Notes: generated from the letters alone by a model not told the origin. Counted from the stretch's first letter, positions 1-6,374 are shown. The stretch: DNA of 9,612 nt from an uncultured Gemmatimonadota bacterium (GCA_903894655.1 CAITQY010000073.1:1-9612), one strand, 5' to 3'. Made by a program: numbers and translations.

Positions 1-668
1 AGCGTCAGCGCTTCATGATCGAGCCGAACGTGCCCTACGACGGCCGCTACACGTTCGTGCGGCTGCGCTACACGCAGGGCTATCGCATGGCCTGGAGTGC
101 GGATTATCCGCAGATGGAGCGCAACTTCATGACGATCCTGGGCGATCTCTCCACGCTGCGGCTGCACAAGAAGGCCAGCAACGTGCACGTGCTCGACGAT
201 CCGGCGCTCAATCACTATCCGATCGCGTATCTCACCGAGCCGGGCTACTGGATCCCCACGCCACAGGAAGCGGACGCCTTGCGTCGCTGGATTCTGAAGG
301 GCGGCTTCCTGATCGTCGACGATTTCTACTTCGACCGTCAGTGGGATGTGTTCGAGAAGGCGATGCTGTCGGTCCTGCCGAACGCCCGCATCGTGCCGAT
401 GGACGTGTCGCATCCGATCTTCAATTCATTCTTTCACATCAAGACGCTGGTCGGGATGACGCACCCGGCCACGCCGCTGGCGAAGGCCGAGTATCTGGGC
501 ATTTACGAGGACAACGACCCCAGCAAGCGGTTGCAGGTGATCATCAACTACAACAACGACATCGGCGACTACATGGAGTGGTCAGGGGAAGGCTGGTACC
601 CCGTGAATTTCTCCAACGACGCGTACAAGTTCGCCACGAACTACGTGATGTACGGGCTCACGCACTGA
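1..668 (+). CDS. DUF4159 domain-containing protein, C-terminal part (5' end outside window)
   Basis: The reading frame is already open at the left edge (codons from base 3 give R-Q-R-F before the first Met at 15), so the true start is probably upstream and only the last ~222 residues are present. The sequence starts at the usual DUF4159 core entry, V-P-Y-D-G-R-Y-T-F-V-R-L-R-Y. It continues with Y-L-T-E-P-G-Y-W and the A-L-R-R-W-I-L-K-G-G-F-L-I-V-D-D-F segment typical of this glutamine-amidotransferase-like fold, and ends with a family-like N-F-S-N-D-A...F-A-T-N-Y-V-M-Y-G-L-T-H. Family knowledge: DUF4159 proteins have no established biochemical activity; they are often exported and frequently lie near MoxR ATPase/DUF58 genes. 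The missing N-terminus would be expected to carry a signal peptide. The stop is TGA at 666-668, and the next gene is convergent. The family call is firm; the function is unknown. Confidence 0.88.
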   Translation, partial: RQRFMIEPNVPYDGRYTFVRLRYTQGYRMAWSADYPQMERNFMTILGDLSTLRLHKKASNVHVLDDPALNHYPIAYLTEPGYWIPTPQEADALRRWILKGGFLIVDDFYFDRQWDVFEKAMLSVLPNARIVPMDVSHPIFNSFFHIKTLVGMTHPATPLAKAEYLGIYEDNDPSKRLQVIINYNNDIGDYMEWSGEGWYPVNFSNDAYKFATNYVMYGLTH

Positions 669-675
669 GAGAGAC

Positions 676-699
676 GCACTAGCGCTATTGCACTAGCGC
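676..699. terminator. Small hairpin / repeat between convergent genes
   Basis: GCGCTA at 682-687 pairs perfectly with TAGCGC at 694-699 across a 6-nt loop, giving a 6-bp stem between the DUF4159 stop and the end of the convergent cytochrome-like gene, whose TAG stop lies in the right part of the structure. The same stretch contains an exact 10-bp direct repeat, GCACTAGCGC, at 676-685 and 690-699. No T-tract follows on either strand, so this is not a canonical intrinsic terminator. A bidirectional terminator role is inferred mainly from its position. Confidence 0.35.
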
Positions 700-2024
700 G
701 GAAAGTCGGGCTTCGTGGCGTTCAGAATTTCCAGAATGGCCGCGCGATCGCTTGCGTGCAGCTGCCTGAACTCCGTACTCGGATCGGCACCGGTCAGCAC
801 GTCGCGCAGCTGCCGATAGACTTCGCGCTTGGCCAGATCAGGCAGTGCGTTGAAGCTATCGGAATAGATCAGGAAGCTCAGCGGATACCTGAAGAGGCGC
901 GTCTCGAGATCGAGATCCCGCAACGACCGTCCCTTCGCATCGCGCGACCCCGCCTTCACGAAGTCCTGCGCGTAGGGGGTGGTGCCTTTCACCGGGCCGT
1001 CGAGTGTCGCTTCGCCCACGAACAGCATCGCCCGCACGAGTTTCTCCACGTCGCGGCGCAACTGGGAAGCGGGCCCGCCCCCACGCTGCGCACGCGACGT
1101 GGTGTCGCGGCCACTGACCCGCGCCATGGAATCTTCAAACACCGCATCGGGCGCGGCGTCATGCACCGCCGTGATGAGGTTGTGCACGACGGTTTGGTGC
1201 ACCAGCACCATCAGTGCGACAATGTCACTGTGCGCCGAGAGGTATGGCGCGGGATCGAACTTGCCGGCGAGATCGGTGCGCGCGCTTTCGGCGTGCATGT
1301 CGAGCTGCGCGCGATACGCCGGCTTGTCGGTGATCTCGTGTGCCAACTTCGGCGAGTACACGTTGCCCGCATGTCCAGCGGGTCCCGCCGAACCAGTCAC
1401 GTACCATCCCGCGAATCGCTGCTTCATGGGGGTGGCGTCGGTGGTGCTGCCATCGTGCATTCCCACGATGGGATAGCCGTATCGGTCGGCGAGAGTCGAG
1501 ATCACCATGAAGCCCGGCACGCCACCCGTGGCGGCGCGCGACTGGTGGCACATGAGGCACGTGGTCGTCTCGCGGGAAAACACAGGCCGGGCGCGCGGCT
1601 CCTGGCTCAGCGTGTAGAACACCGCCCCGCGCACCGGATCGACGGCGGCGACCTCGAGAAACGTACTCTCCTGCACGTAGCCGATGTACACGTCGTCGTT
1701 GAAGTAGATCGCACGCGGCGACCACGGCGTGATCTTGTCGGTTTGCAGGCTGGTGCGCGAGAACACGAGCCCCTGCGACGACACCGGGATGTGCAGCGTT
1801 TTCAACAGCGCCGGCAGGTAGCCCAGCAGCGAGTCATGAGCCAGTGTGACGTCACCGGCATCGAGCTGCGCCTGCAACCGGGCAATGGGGTCGCGCGTGG
1901 CGGGGGCCGGCACGCGTGACCGCCGCGCCACCGACGTGGGCGTGCCGCCCAACGTTGCTGCCGCCCCGAGCAGCGAGACCACTGCCGCGAAGGCTGCGAG
2001 AGTCCGACGCAATCCGATATCCAT
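693..2024 (-). CDS. Exported conserved protein with a single CxxCH haem-binding motif, function unknown
   Basis: This is a 443-residue protein. I chose ATG at 2024-2022 because it yields a signal peptide at once (M-D-I-G-L-R-R then a hydrophobic Ala/Leu stretch, residues ~8-27), with GGGA a few bases upstream. The frame stays open back to 2387, but that extension has no protein character and would overlap the NTF2-like gene. A single C-L-M-C-H motif (residues 156-160) would bind one c-type haem in the periplasm. It lies in a well-structured context: V-F-S-R-T-S-L-Q (87-94), A-I-Y-F-N-D-D-V-Y-I-G-Y (105-116), then T-G-G-V-P-G-F-M-V (166-174). The C-terminal half is helical with several His (H276, H281, H288) that could be distal ligands. 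It is far larger than a class I cytochrome c and does not look like one. I recall similar unnamed proteins in other environmental phyla but no function. The 176-bp upstream gap suggests its own promoter. Confidence 0.85.
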   Translation of the reverse strand: MDIGLRRTLAAFAAVVSLLGAAATLGGTPTSVARRSRVPAPATRDPIARLQAQLDAGDVTLAHDSLLGYLPALLKTLHIPVSSQGLVFSRTSLQTDKITPWSPRAIYFNDDVYIGYVQESTFLEVAAVDPVRGAVFYTLSQEPRARPVFSRETTTCLMCHQSRAATGGVPGFMVISTLADRYGYPIVGMHDGSTTDATPMKQRFAGWYVTGSAGPAGHAGNVYSPKLAHEITDKPAYRAQLDMHAESARTDLAGKFDPAPYLSAHSDIVALMVLVHQTVVHNLITAVHDAAPDAVFEDSMARVSGRDTTSRAQRGGGPASQLRRDVEKLVRAMLFVGEATLDGPVKGTTPYAQDFVKAGSRDAKGRSLRDLDLETRLFRYPLSFLIYSDSFNALPDLAKREVYRQLRDVLTGADPSTEFRQLHASDRAAILEILNATKPDFPR

Positions 2025-2076
2025 AGGTCCCGTTACAGTGGGCCCGCGCGTATGCCCCCGTAACCAGTGTTTCCCT

Positions 2077-2092
2077 GACAGGCCGTTCTGTC
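2077..2092. repeat. Small inverted repeat upstream of the CxxCH gene
   Basis: GACAG at 2077-2081 is the inverse complement of CTGTC at 2088-2092, with a 6-nt spacer (GCCGTT). On the leftward transcript this lies ~55 bases before the start codon of the CxxCH protein gene and could be a small 5'-UTR hairpin or a protein-binding dyad. The stem is only 5 bp and could be chance. Confidence 0.25.
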
Positions 2093-2102
2093 CCGCAGGT
2101 GG

Positions 2103-2150
2103 ATATCCGAACGGAAATATTGGACGCGAACCTGAACGGATACGAACGGA
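2103..2150 (-). promoter_or_regulatory. Operator-like cluster: three GAACGGA repeats and an imperfect dyad
   Basis: GAACGGA occurs three times in the same orientation (2109-2115, 2134-2140, 2144-2150), with starts 25 and 10 bp apart. The first copy lies inside an imperfect dyad, 2103-2118, in which six of seven positions per arm pair around an AA centre. The stretch is locally AT-richer (contains AAATATT) and sits 79-126 bp upstream of the start of the leftward CxxCH gene, a sensible place for a regulator to bind. The regulator is not recognised. That this is a control site is inference from repetition and position. Confidence 0.4.
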
Positions 2151-2163
2151 GCGGAGCGGCTGT

Positions 2164-2176
2164 GATCGCGGCGATC
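2164..2176. repeat. Perfect 13-bp palindrome downstream of the NTF2-like gene
   Basis: GATCGC (2164-2169) and GCGATC (2171-2176) form a perfect palindrome around a single G, 24 bases beyond the stop of the leftward NTF2-like gene. It could be a protein-binding dyad of the same regulatory region as the GAACGGA repeats, or part of the transcript end. It has no T-tract, so it is not a typical terminator. Confidence 0.25.
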
Positions 2177-2200
2177 TGTCTCTCGCGTCGCATACGGGCG

Positions 2201-2734
2201 TTACGGCACGGCCACCAGCGAACAGCCAGCCCCCGCGCAGGTGAGGGCCACGAATACTTCGGAGCGGATCAGCCAGCGGCCGTCGCGCTTTACCCACTGC
2301 GCCGAGAATTTTCCGCTGATGATGACGGGCCCAGCAGCGGTCCCCTCCCGTCCTTCCCACACGCCGGATTCGAACGCGAGTGGCCACTGCGTGCTCACCT
2401 CGACCACGTGCGGGATCCGTCGGTACACGATGCGCGGCGTCGTGGCCGCGGCACCGATTGGCGGCACGCCGGTGGGCGGCTCGAACGCCGCCCGCGCCGC
2501 GTCACGTCCCACCACAGGCGAGCCGAGCGCACGGCGCACGGTGACATCCTCGGTCCAGAACGCCGTCACCGCATCGAGGTCACCGGCGGCGATCGCGTCG
2601 TTCTGGGCGGCGCGCGCGGTTCGGACGGCCTGAGCATCGGCCAATGGTGCTGCCGACGACTGCGCATTGACATCACCCGCCGCGACCAACGTCATGAGCC
2701 CGCCCAAGAGGAGTGTGGTTCGAAGGATGCGCAT
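2201..2734 (-). CDS. Secreted NTF2-like (SnoaL/DUF4440-type) protein
   Basis: A 177-residue protein with a clear signal peptide: M-R-I-L-R, a hydrophobic Leu/Val run, then V-N-A-Q with probable cleavage near residue 25. The body shows the SnoaL/NTF2 pattern. An N-terminal helix (A-V-R-T-A-R-A-A-Q-N-D-A-I-A-A-G-D-L, ~36-53) is followed by A-F-W-T-E-D-V-T-V (58-66), G-R-D-A-A-R-A-A-F (76-84) and the closing strand W-V-K-R-D-G-R-W-L-I-R-S-E-V (147-160). After the fold comes a short tail with two Cys (166 and 171) that could form a disulfide outside the cytoplasm. The family is a cone-shaped binding or catalytic scaffold with very diverse ligands, so no reaction can be assigned. ATG at 2734 lies only 9 bases after the stop of the monooxygenase-fold gene, with no good Shine-Dalgarno, suggesting translational coupling within one transcript. 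Confidence 0.85.
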   Translation of the reverse strand: MRILRTTLLLGGLMTLVAAGDVNAQSSAAPLADAQAVRTARAAQNDAIAAGDLDAVTAFWTEDVTVRRALGSPVVGRDAARAAFEPPTGVPPIGAAATTPRIVYRRIPHVVEVSTQWPLAFESGVWEGREGTAAGPVIISGKFSAQWVKRDGRWLIRSEVFVALTCAGAGCSLVAVP

Positions 2735-2743
2735 GGCGCAGGG

Positions 2744-3103
2744 TTAGCGGTGGAATCCGGCGGCCTGTCCCATATACGTGGGATGTAGCGCCGAGAGTGC
2801 GCGCTGCACCGACGCGTCCGGAGATCCGTACACGGTGCATCGTGTGGGTGTCAGGAGCGACATGAACCGCCCCGCGAAACGCGCGCCAAACGTCTGACAG
2901 TGCAAGAGGGCGGCAGCCGAATCGGCGTAGCGCTCGTACAGATGACACTGACGCCCGTCGGCCGTCATGAACCATTCGTAGTGCTGCGTGCCGGGCTCCT
3001 GCGCATGCGTGTTCGACACCATCTCCTCCATGAGCGCGCGGAGTTCGTCCGAGCGACCCGCCTGCACTTGCAGCTCCAACAGCCAGCTGACCGATCCCGC
3101 CAT
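2744..3103 (-). CDS. Antibiotic biosynthesis monooxygenase (ABM)-fold protein
   Basis: A 119-residue cytoplasmic protein with no signal peptide. The sequence matches the small dimeric alpha/beta ABM fold. A first strand (W-L-L-E-L-Q-V-Q, 7-14) leads into a helix with the typical G-R-S-D-E-L-R-A-L-M-E-E-M-V (16-29). Then comes E-P-G-T-Q-H-Y-E-W-F (36-45) and the strand C-H-L-Y-E-R-Y-A-D-S-A-A-A-L-L-H (53-68), with H68 where the family often has a conserved His. Relatives include quinol/anthrone monooxygenases and YgiN-like enzymes, but many members have no known activity, and substrate cannot be read from sequence. A strong Shine-Dalgarno 7 bases before the ATG fixes the start. It follows the transporter gene after 46 bp and precedes the NTF2-like gene by 9 bp, so it may belong to the same transcript. 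Confidence 0.85.
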   Translation of the reverse strand: MAGSVSWLLELQVQAGRSDELRALMEEMVSNTHAQEPGTQHYEWFMTADGRQCHLYERYADSAAALLHCQTFGARFAGRFMSLLTPTRCTVYGSPDASVQRALSALHPTYMGQAAGFHR

Positions 3104-3110
3104 GCGTTTG

Positions 3111-3117
3111 TCCTCCT
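3111..3117 (-). promoter_or_regulatory. Ribosome binding site of the ABM-fold gene
   Basis: On the minus strand AGGAGGA is followed by 7 bases and the ATG at 3103-3101. It is the strongest Shine-Dalgarno in the window and supports independent initiation after the 46-bp gap from the transporter gene. Confidence 0.8.
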
Positions 3118-3149
3118 GTGGAATGCGGCAAGGTGAATACCACGCGGCG

Positions 3150-4457
3150 CTAGCCGATCCAGCTCCACGTCAAGCCGCCGAGACACGCCAGTACGAGCGC
3201 CAAACTGAGCCAACCGCGCACGCGCGCGCCGACGGTCATGCGCGCGTCTCCCATAAGGTCCGTGTTCCCCGCCAACAGCAGCAACGCAATGATATGCAGT
3301 GGCAACACGGCCGCGTTCAATACCTGGCTGCTGTAGATCAGCGGAATGAGCGGGAGTCCCGGTAACGCGACCACACTGACGCCCGCCACGGTCAGTCCCA
3401 CGAAGGCCGCGTAGAACCACTGAAAATGCCTGGCGTCGAGATCGAGCGACGCGGGCTCACCGATCCCTTCGGCAATCGAGTACGACGTCGCTATCGGCAC
3501 GATCGCCGCCGCCAACAAGGACGAGCCCAGCAGACCCACGCCAAAGAACAGCGTCGCGAACGAGCCAGCCAGCGGACGCAGTGCCGCGGCCGCATCTCCC
3601 GCACTCTCGATGTGCACCCCGGCTTTGTGCAGCGTGGCGGCACAAGCCACGGCGATGGCGAGCCCAACCACGCCGGTCAGCAGGGAACCGACGATCACGT
3701 CCACCCGCTCCCAGCGGAGCGAGGCCAACGTGATCTTCTTGTCCACCGCGTACGACTGCATGAACGCGAGCCCCCACGGCGCAAGCGTCGTGCCCAGACT
3801 CGCGGCCAGCGCGACCCACCCGTCGCGATCGATCGGCATTCGTGGCACGACGGATCCGTACGCGACGTCAGTCCACACCGGTCCGGCGAGAATGCCGTCC
3901 ACCACGTACAGCGCGAGCGTGGCCGAGATGGCCAGCAGCACCTGCTCCACGCGCGCGAACGAACCCAACACCACCACCAGCGTGATCAACGTGCCCGCGG
4001 CAATGGCGCTCAACCACGCCGGGAGACCGATCAGCGATCCGGCCGCAGCGACCCCGGCGTATTCGGCGCAGATCGTGCCGAAGTTGGCGAACAGCAGCCC
4101 GAGCACGGCCGCGTAGCCCCAGTGGCGACCCCATCGCTCGCGCACCAAGGCCACGAAGCCTTTGCCGGTGGCCGCGCCAAGGCGTACCGCCACGAGGTGG
4201 AACTGCACCAACAGAATCGTGGACGCGGGAATGATCCAGAGCAGCCGGTACCCATGTTCCGCGCCAAGAATCGAGTACGTCGTGATGCCGGCCGGGTCGT
4301 CATCGGAGAGCCCCGCCAGGAGGCCCGGCCCGAGCACCGCGAGGAACGACGCCAACGCACCGGCCCCCGCCATCCGCATCGCCGCGAAGCGCGCCGCAAT
4401 GCCTCGCCGGTGATGCGCGACGGCATGGTCAGCTGCGCGCTTCGCGCGGTGCGTCAC
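3150..4457 (-). CDS. NRAMP-superfamily divalent metal transporter with atypical metal site
   Basis: A 435-residue inner-membrane protein with about 11 hydrophobic segments and the NRAMP (SLC11, LeuT-fold) layout. TM1 reads L-G-P-G-L-L-A-G-L-S-D-D-D-P-A-G-I-T-T-Y (42-61). TM3 has F-G-T-I-C-A-E-Y-A-G (126-135). TM6 reads T-L-A-P-W-G-L-A-F-M-Q-S (224-235), followed by the family's Y-A-V-D-K-K and R-W-E-R-V-D (248-253). Canonical Mn/Fe NRAMP has D-P-G-N in TM1 and M-P-H in TM6; here these are D54-P-A-G57 and A226-P-W228, so the binding Asp is kept while Asn, Met and the proton-relay His are lost. From memory, Asn-to-Gly and Met-to-Ala are features reported for NRAMP-related Mg2+ transporters. The start is GTG at 4457, whose first G is the last base of the upstream cytochrome's TAG stop (TAGTG overlap). 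There is no separate Shine-Dalgarno, which implies coupled translation. In-frame ATG codons at 4379 and 4373 would trim only the hydrophilic N-terminus. Confidence 0.9.
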   Translation of the reverse strand: MTHRAKRAADHAVAHHRRGIAARFAAMRMAGAGALASFLAVLGPGLLAGLSDDDPAGITTYSILGAEHGYRLLWIIPASTILLVQFHLVAVRLGAATGKGFVALVRERWGRHWGYAAVLGLLFANFGTICAEYAGVAAAGSLIGLPAWLSAIAAGTLITLVVVLGSFARVEQVLLAISATLALYVVDGILAGPVWTDVAYGSVVPRMPIDRDGWVALAASLGTTLAPWGLAFMQSYAVDKKITLASLRWERVDVIVGSLLTGVVGLAIAVACAATLHKAGVHIESAGDAAAALRPLAGSFATLFFGVGLLGSSLLAAAIVPIATSYSIAEGIGEPASLDLDARHFQWFYAAFVGLTVAGVSVVALPGLPLIPLIYSSQVLNAAVLPLHIIALLLLAGNTDLMGDARMTVGARVRGWLSLALVLACLGGLTWSWIG

Positions 4458-5095
4458 TATTTGGCGGTTGCGGTGGGCTTACGGTTGTCCGGCACAAAGT
4501 GATCGCGCGCCGGCATGCGAACCGCCCGGAGCACGGCGGCATTGAGCGTCGTCGTATCGGGAATGATGGCATTCGCCGACAACAGGTACGCGGTGACCGC
4601 ATACACGTCATCGTCGCTCATCGAGCCCGGTGCGGCGAACGGCATCGCCCGTTTGATATAGTCGAACACGGTCGTCGCGTAGGGCCAGTAGTTGCCGATC
4701 GTCTGAGTCTTGTTCATCGTAGCAAACTGAAACTCCGGCGTGGGCGCCCCGGCGGAATCACGGCCCACCAGTGCGGGAAAGGTTGGTAGTCCCTCGCCCT
4801 TCGCGCCATGACACTGCGCACATTGTGCCGCGTACACCACGACACCACGCGCCACCGTGCCGCTGCCGGCAGGAAGTTCTGTGCCGTCCTGGCCGATGTC
4901 CTGGTTCATCGCCGCGATCGCCGAATCGGCGGCGGCATGCCCCAACCCGTACGACGCCTTGGCACCCGGCCCGCCCGGTACCGCACCGGCGTCGTATGAC
5001 GCGAACGACGCGTTGGTGGCGTCGGCGGTCGCCTTCGCACCACCGCCACAGGCCGTAAGACAGGCCACCGCGAGCACTGCTGATGTGATGCGCAT
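4457..5095 (-). CDS. Monohaem cytochrome c lipoprotein, SoxD-like
   Basis: A 212-residue lipoprotein. The leader M-R-I-T-S-A-V-L-A-V-A-C ends in lipobox L-T-A-C (Cys16), followed by a flexible Ala/Gly-rich linker to ~70. The cytochrome c domain begins G-T-E-L-P-A-G-S-G-T-V-A-R-G (71-84), binds haem through C-A-Q-C-H (92-96) and has Met151 in R-A-M-P-F as the likely axial ligand. The surrounding N-Y-W-P-Y-A-T-T-V-F-D-Y-I-K-R-A-M-P-F and V-Y-A-V-T-A-Y-L-L, and the late V-R-M-P-A-R-D-H-F, closely resemble the haem domain of SoxD, electron acceptor of SoxC. Classical SoxD carries two haems and is longer; this copy has one haem and a lipid anchor. The start at 5095 is supported by GGAGAGA 7 bases upstream and the immediate lipoprotein signal; the frame upstream to 5593 is shadow within soxC. 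It begins 2 nt after soxC ends. Confidence 0.9.
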   Translation of the reverse strand: MRITSAVLAVACLTACGGGAKATADATNASFASYDAGAVPGGPGAKASYGLGHAAADSAIAAMNQDIGQDGTELPAGSGTVARGVVVYAAQCAQCHGAKGEGLPTFPALVGRDSAGAPTPEFQFATMNKTQTIGNYWPYATTVFDYIKRAMPFAAPGSMSDDDVYAVTAYLLSANAIIPDTTTLNAAVLRAVRMPARDHFVPDNRKPTATAK

Positions 5096-5097
5096 GA

Positions 5098-6363
5098 TCA
5101 AGTCTCTCCGTGGAAGGTGACGGCGCCGCTGCGATCGACCTTCCAGCCGATGATCTGATTGTAGTGATAGTCGGTGTACTCGCCGCGCTCGGCGATCATC
5201 GCGGTGCGCGTGGGCTGCACGTAGCCCGCACTGTCGGTGGCGCGACTCAGGAGCGTGGCGTCGGTGCCTTGCCAATCCCACATGTACTGGAAGCGCACCG
5301 TCGACTTGGGCTGCGGCGTGTTCAGCAGTTCCGCGTCGTGCCACGTGGTGCCGCCATCGACGCTCACTTCTACGCGCGTAATGCGACCGCGGCCGCTCCA
5401 GGCGAGTCCGTTCACGCTGCGCCATCCGTGCGACGGGATGGTGTTGGGATAGCAGGGCGAGGTGATCACCGACTTGGCGTCGATCTCGAAGGTGAAAATG
5501 CGCGCCGTGCCATCGGGCATCGGGTCGGTGTACTTCGACGTTTCCCAGCGCGTCATCCACGGCTTCGTGCCCAGCTCGAGACGACGGAGCCATTTCACGT
5601 TGCTGTTTCCCTCGAAGCCCGGGAGCAACAACCGCATCGGATAGCCCTGCGCCGGACGCATCGGCTCACCGTTCTGCGCCCACACGATCATGGCATCATC
5701 CCAGGCTTTGGCGATCGGAATGGAGCGCGCCAGCTTGCAAGCGTCCCCACCTTCGGCGAGAAACCACGTCGCGTCGGGCTTGACGCCTACTTCGCGGAAG
5801 AGCGTCGCTAAGGGAACCCCGGTCCACTCCGACGTGCTGAACAGTCCGGCCAGCGGCTGTGGCGTCGTGTTCGGCTTCGGATTGCGATAGCCCGCGCCGC
5901 CGTTGCCGGAGCACTCAATGAAGTAGGTGCGGGTAATCTGCGGAAAGCGCTTGATATCATCCACCGTGAACGACATCGGACGATCCACCAGCCCGTGAAT
6001 CGTGAGCGTGTGCCGCTCGGGGTCGAGGGTGGGGATGCCGGCGTGGTGTCGCTCGAAGTGCAGATCGCTCGGCGTGATGGTGCCGGTGAGATCCTGCAGC
6101 GGCGTGCGCGAACTGCCCACGGGCGTGCCGTTGGGGATGCGCGTCGGGGCGAAGTACTCCGAGCGCGCCCCCAGCGCCGCCGTGGGCGCCCCGGGCATCT
6201 TCGTGGCGTCGAGGGGGGCTACGGGTCGCGGCGGCGGCGGAGCGGGCGCGATGGATGGCGCGCCGCCCTGTCCTTCAACGGCGAGCGGGAGTCCAGCGAG
6301 GGCGGCACCGCCGAGGAATCCAGCGGCGCCCGCGAGCAAGTCACGGCGGGAGAGATCGGTCAT
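5098..6363 (-). CDS. soxC: SoxC-type sulfite/sulfane dehydrogenase, molybdenum subunit
   Basis: A 421-residue periplasmic molybdoenzyme of the sulfite oxidase family. The N-terminus M-T-D-L-S-R-R-D-L-L plus a hydrophobic Ala/Gly/Leu stretch is a Tat signal, as needed for export with folded Mo cofactor. A Pro-rich linker (38-50) leads into the oxidoreductase molybdopterin domain (~90-275), with the Mo ligand Cys151 in F-I-E-C-S-G-N-G. Further SoxC hallmarks are G-Y-P-M-R-L-L-L-P-G-F-E-G-N-S-N-V-K-W-L-R (240-260) and S-P-C-Y-P (302-306). The Mo-co dimerisation domain follows (~287-400), and the C-terminus reads H-Y-N-Q-I-I-G-W-K-V. Length fits the family. It would oxidise sulfite or a sulfane sulfur intermediate and donate electrons to the adjacent cytochrome. 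No soxXYZAB genes are present here, so free sulfite oxidation is at least as likely as a role in a full Sox cycle. The gene is divergent from the Cys/His-rich protein gene. No clear Shine-Dalgarno precedes the ATG. Confidence 0.92.
   Translation of the reverse strand: MTDLSRRDLLAGAAGFLGGAALAGLPLAVEGQGGAPSIAPAPPPPRPVAPLDATKMPGAPTAALGARSEYFAPTRIPNGTPVGSSRTPLQDLTGTITPSDLHFERHHAGIPTLDPERHTLTIHGLVDRPMSFTVDDIKRFPQITRTYFIECSGNGGAGYRNPKPNTTPQPLAGLFSTSEWTGVPLATLFREVGVKPDATWFLAEGGDACKLARSIPIAKAWDDAMIVWAQNGEPMRPAQGYPMRLLLPGFEGNSNVKWLRRLELGTKPWMTRWETSKYTDPMPDGTARIFTFEIDAKSVITSPCYPNTIPSHGWRSVNGLAWSGRGRITRVEVSVDGGTTWHDAELLNTPQPKSTVRFQYMWDWQGTDATLLSRATDSAGYVQPTRTAMIAERGEYTDYHYNQIIGWKVDRSGAVTFHGET
5103..5109 (-). 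promoter_or_regulatory. Ribosome binding site of the SoxD-like cytochrome gene
   Basis: Minus-strand GGAGAGA lies inside the last codons of soxC, 7 bases before the ATG at 5095-5093. It decides the start of the cytochrome gene and shows that the two genes are translated from one message. Confidence 0.7.
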
Positions 6364-6374
6364 GTGGCTAAACT

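Noticed and set aside
756..1919. Rightward open frame (387 codons) opposite the CxxCH gene
   Set aside because: Composition is Arg/His-rich and patternless; the minus-strand frame has a signal peptide, haem motif and coherent structure.
2025..2387. N-terminal extension of the CxxCH protein
   Set aside because: The frame is open, but the extra 121 residues are Arg/Gly-rich, overlap the NTF2-like gene and would bury the signal peptide at 2024.
3426..4502. Long rightward open frame (358 codons) opposite the transporter gene
   Set aside because: Its product is Arg/His/Gln-rich with no fold-like pattern, and the opposite strand encodes a clear NRAMP-family membrane protein. It is a high-GC antisense shadow.
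5096..5593. N-terminal extension of the SoxD-like cytochrome
   Set aside because: It lies entirely within soxC in another frame and would hide the lipoprotein signal; the GGAGAGA site supports the start at 5095.
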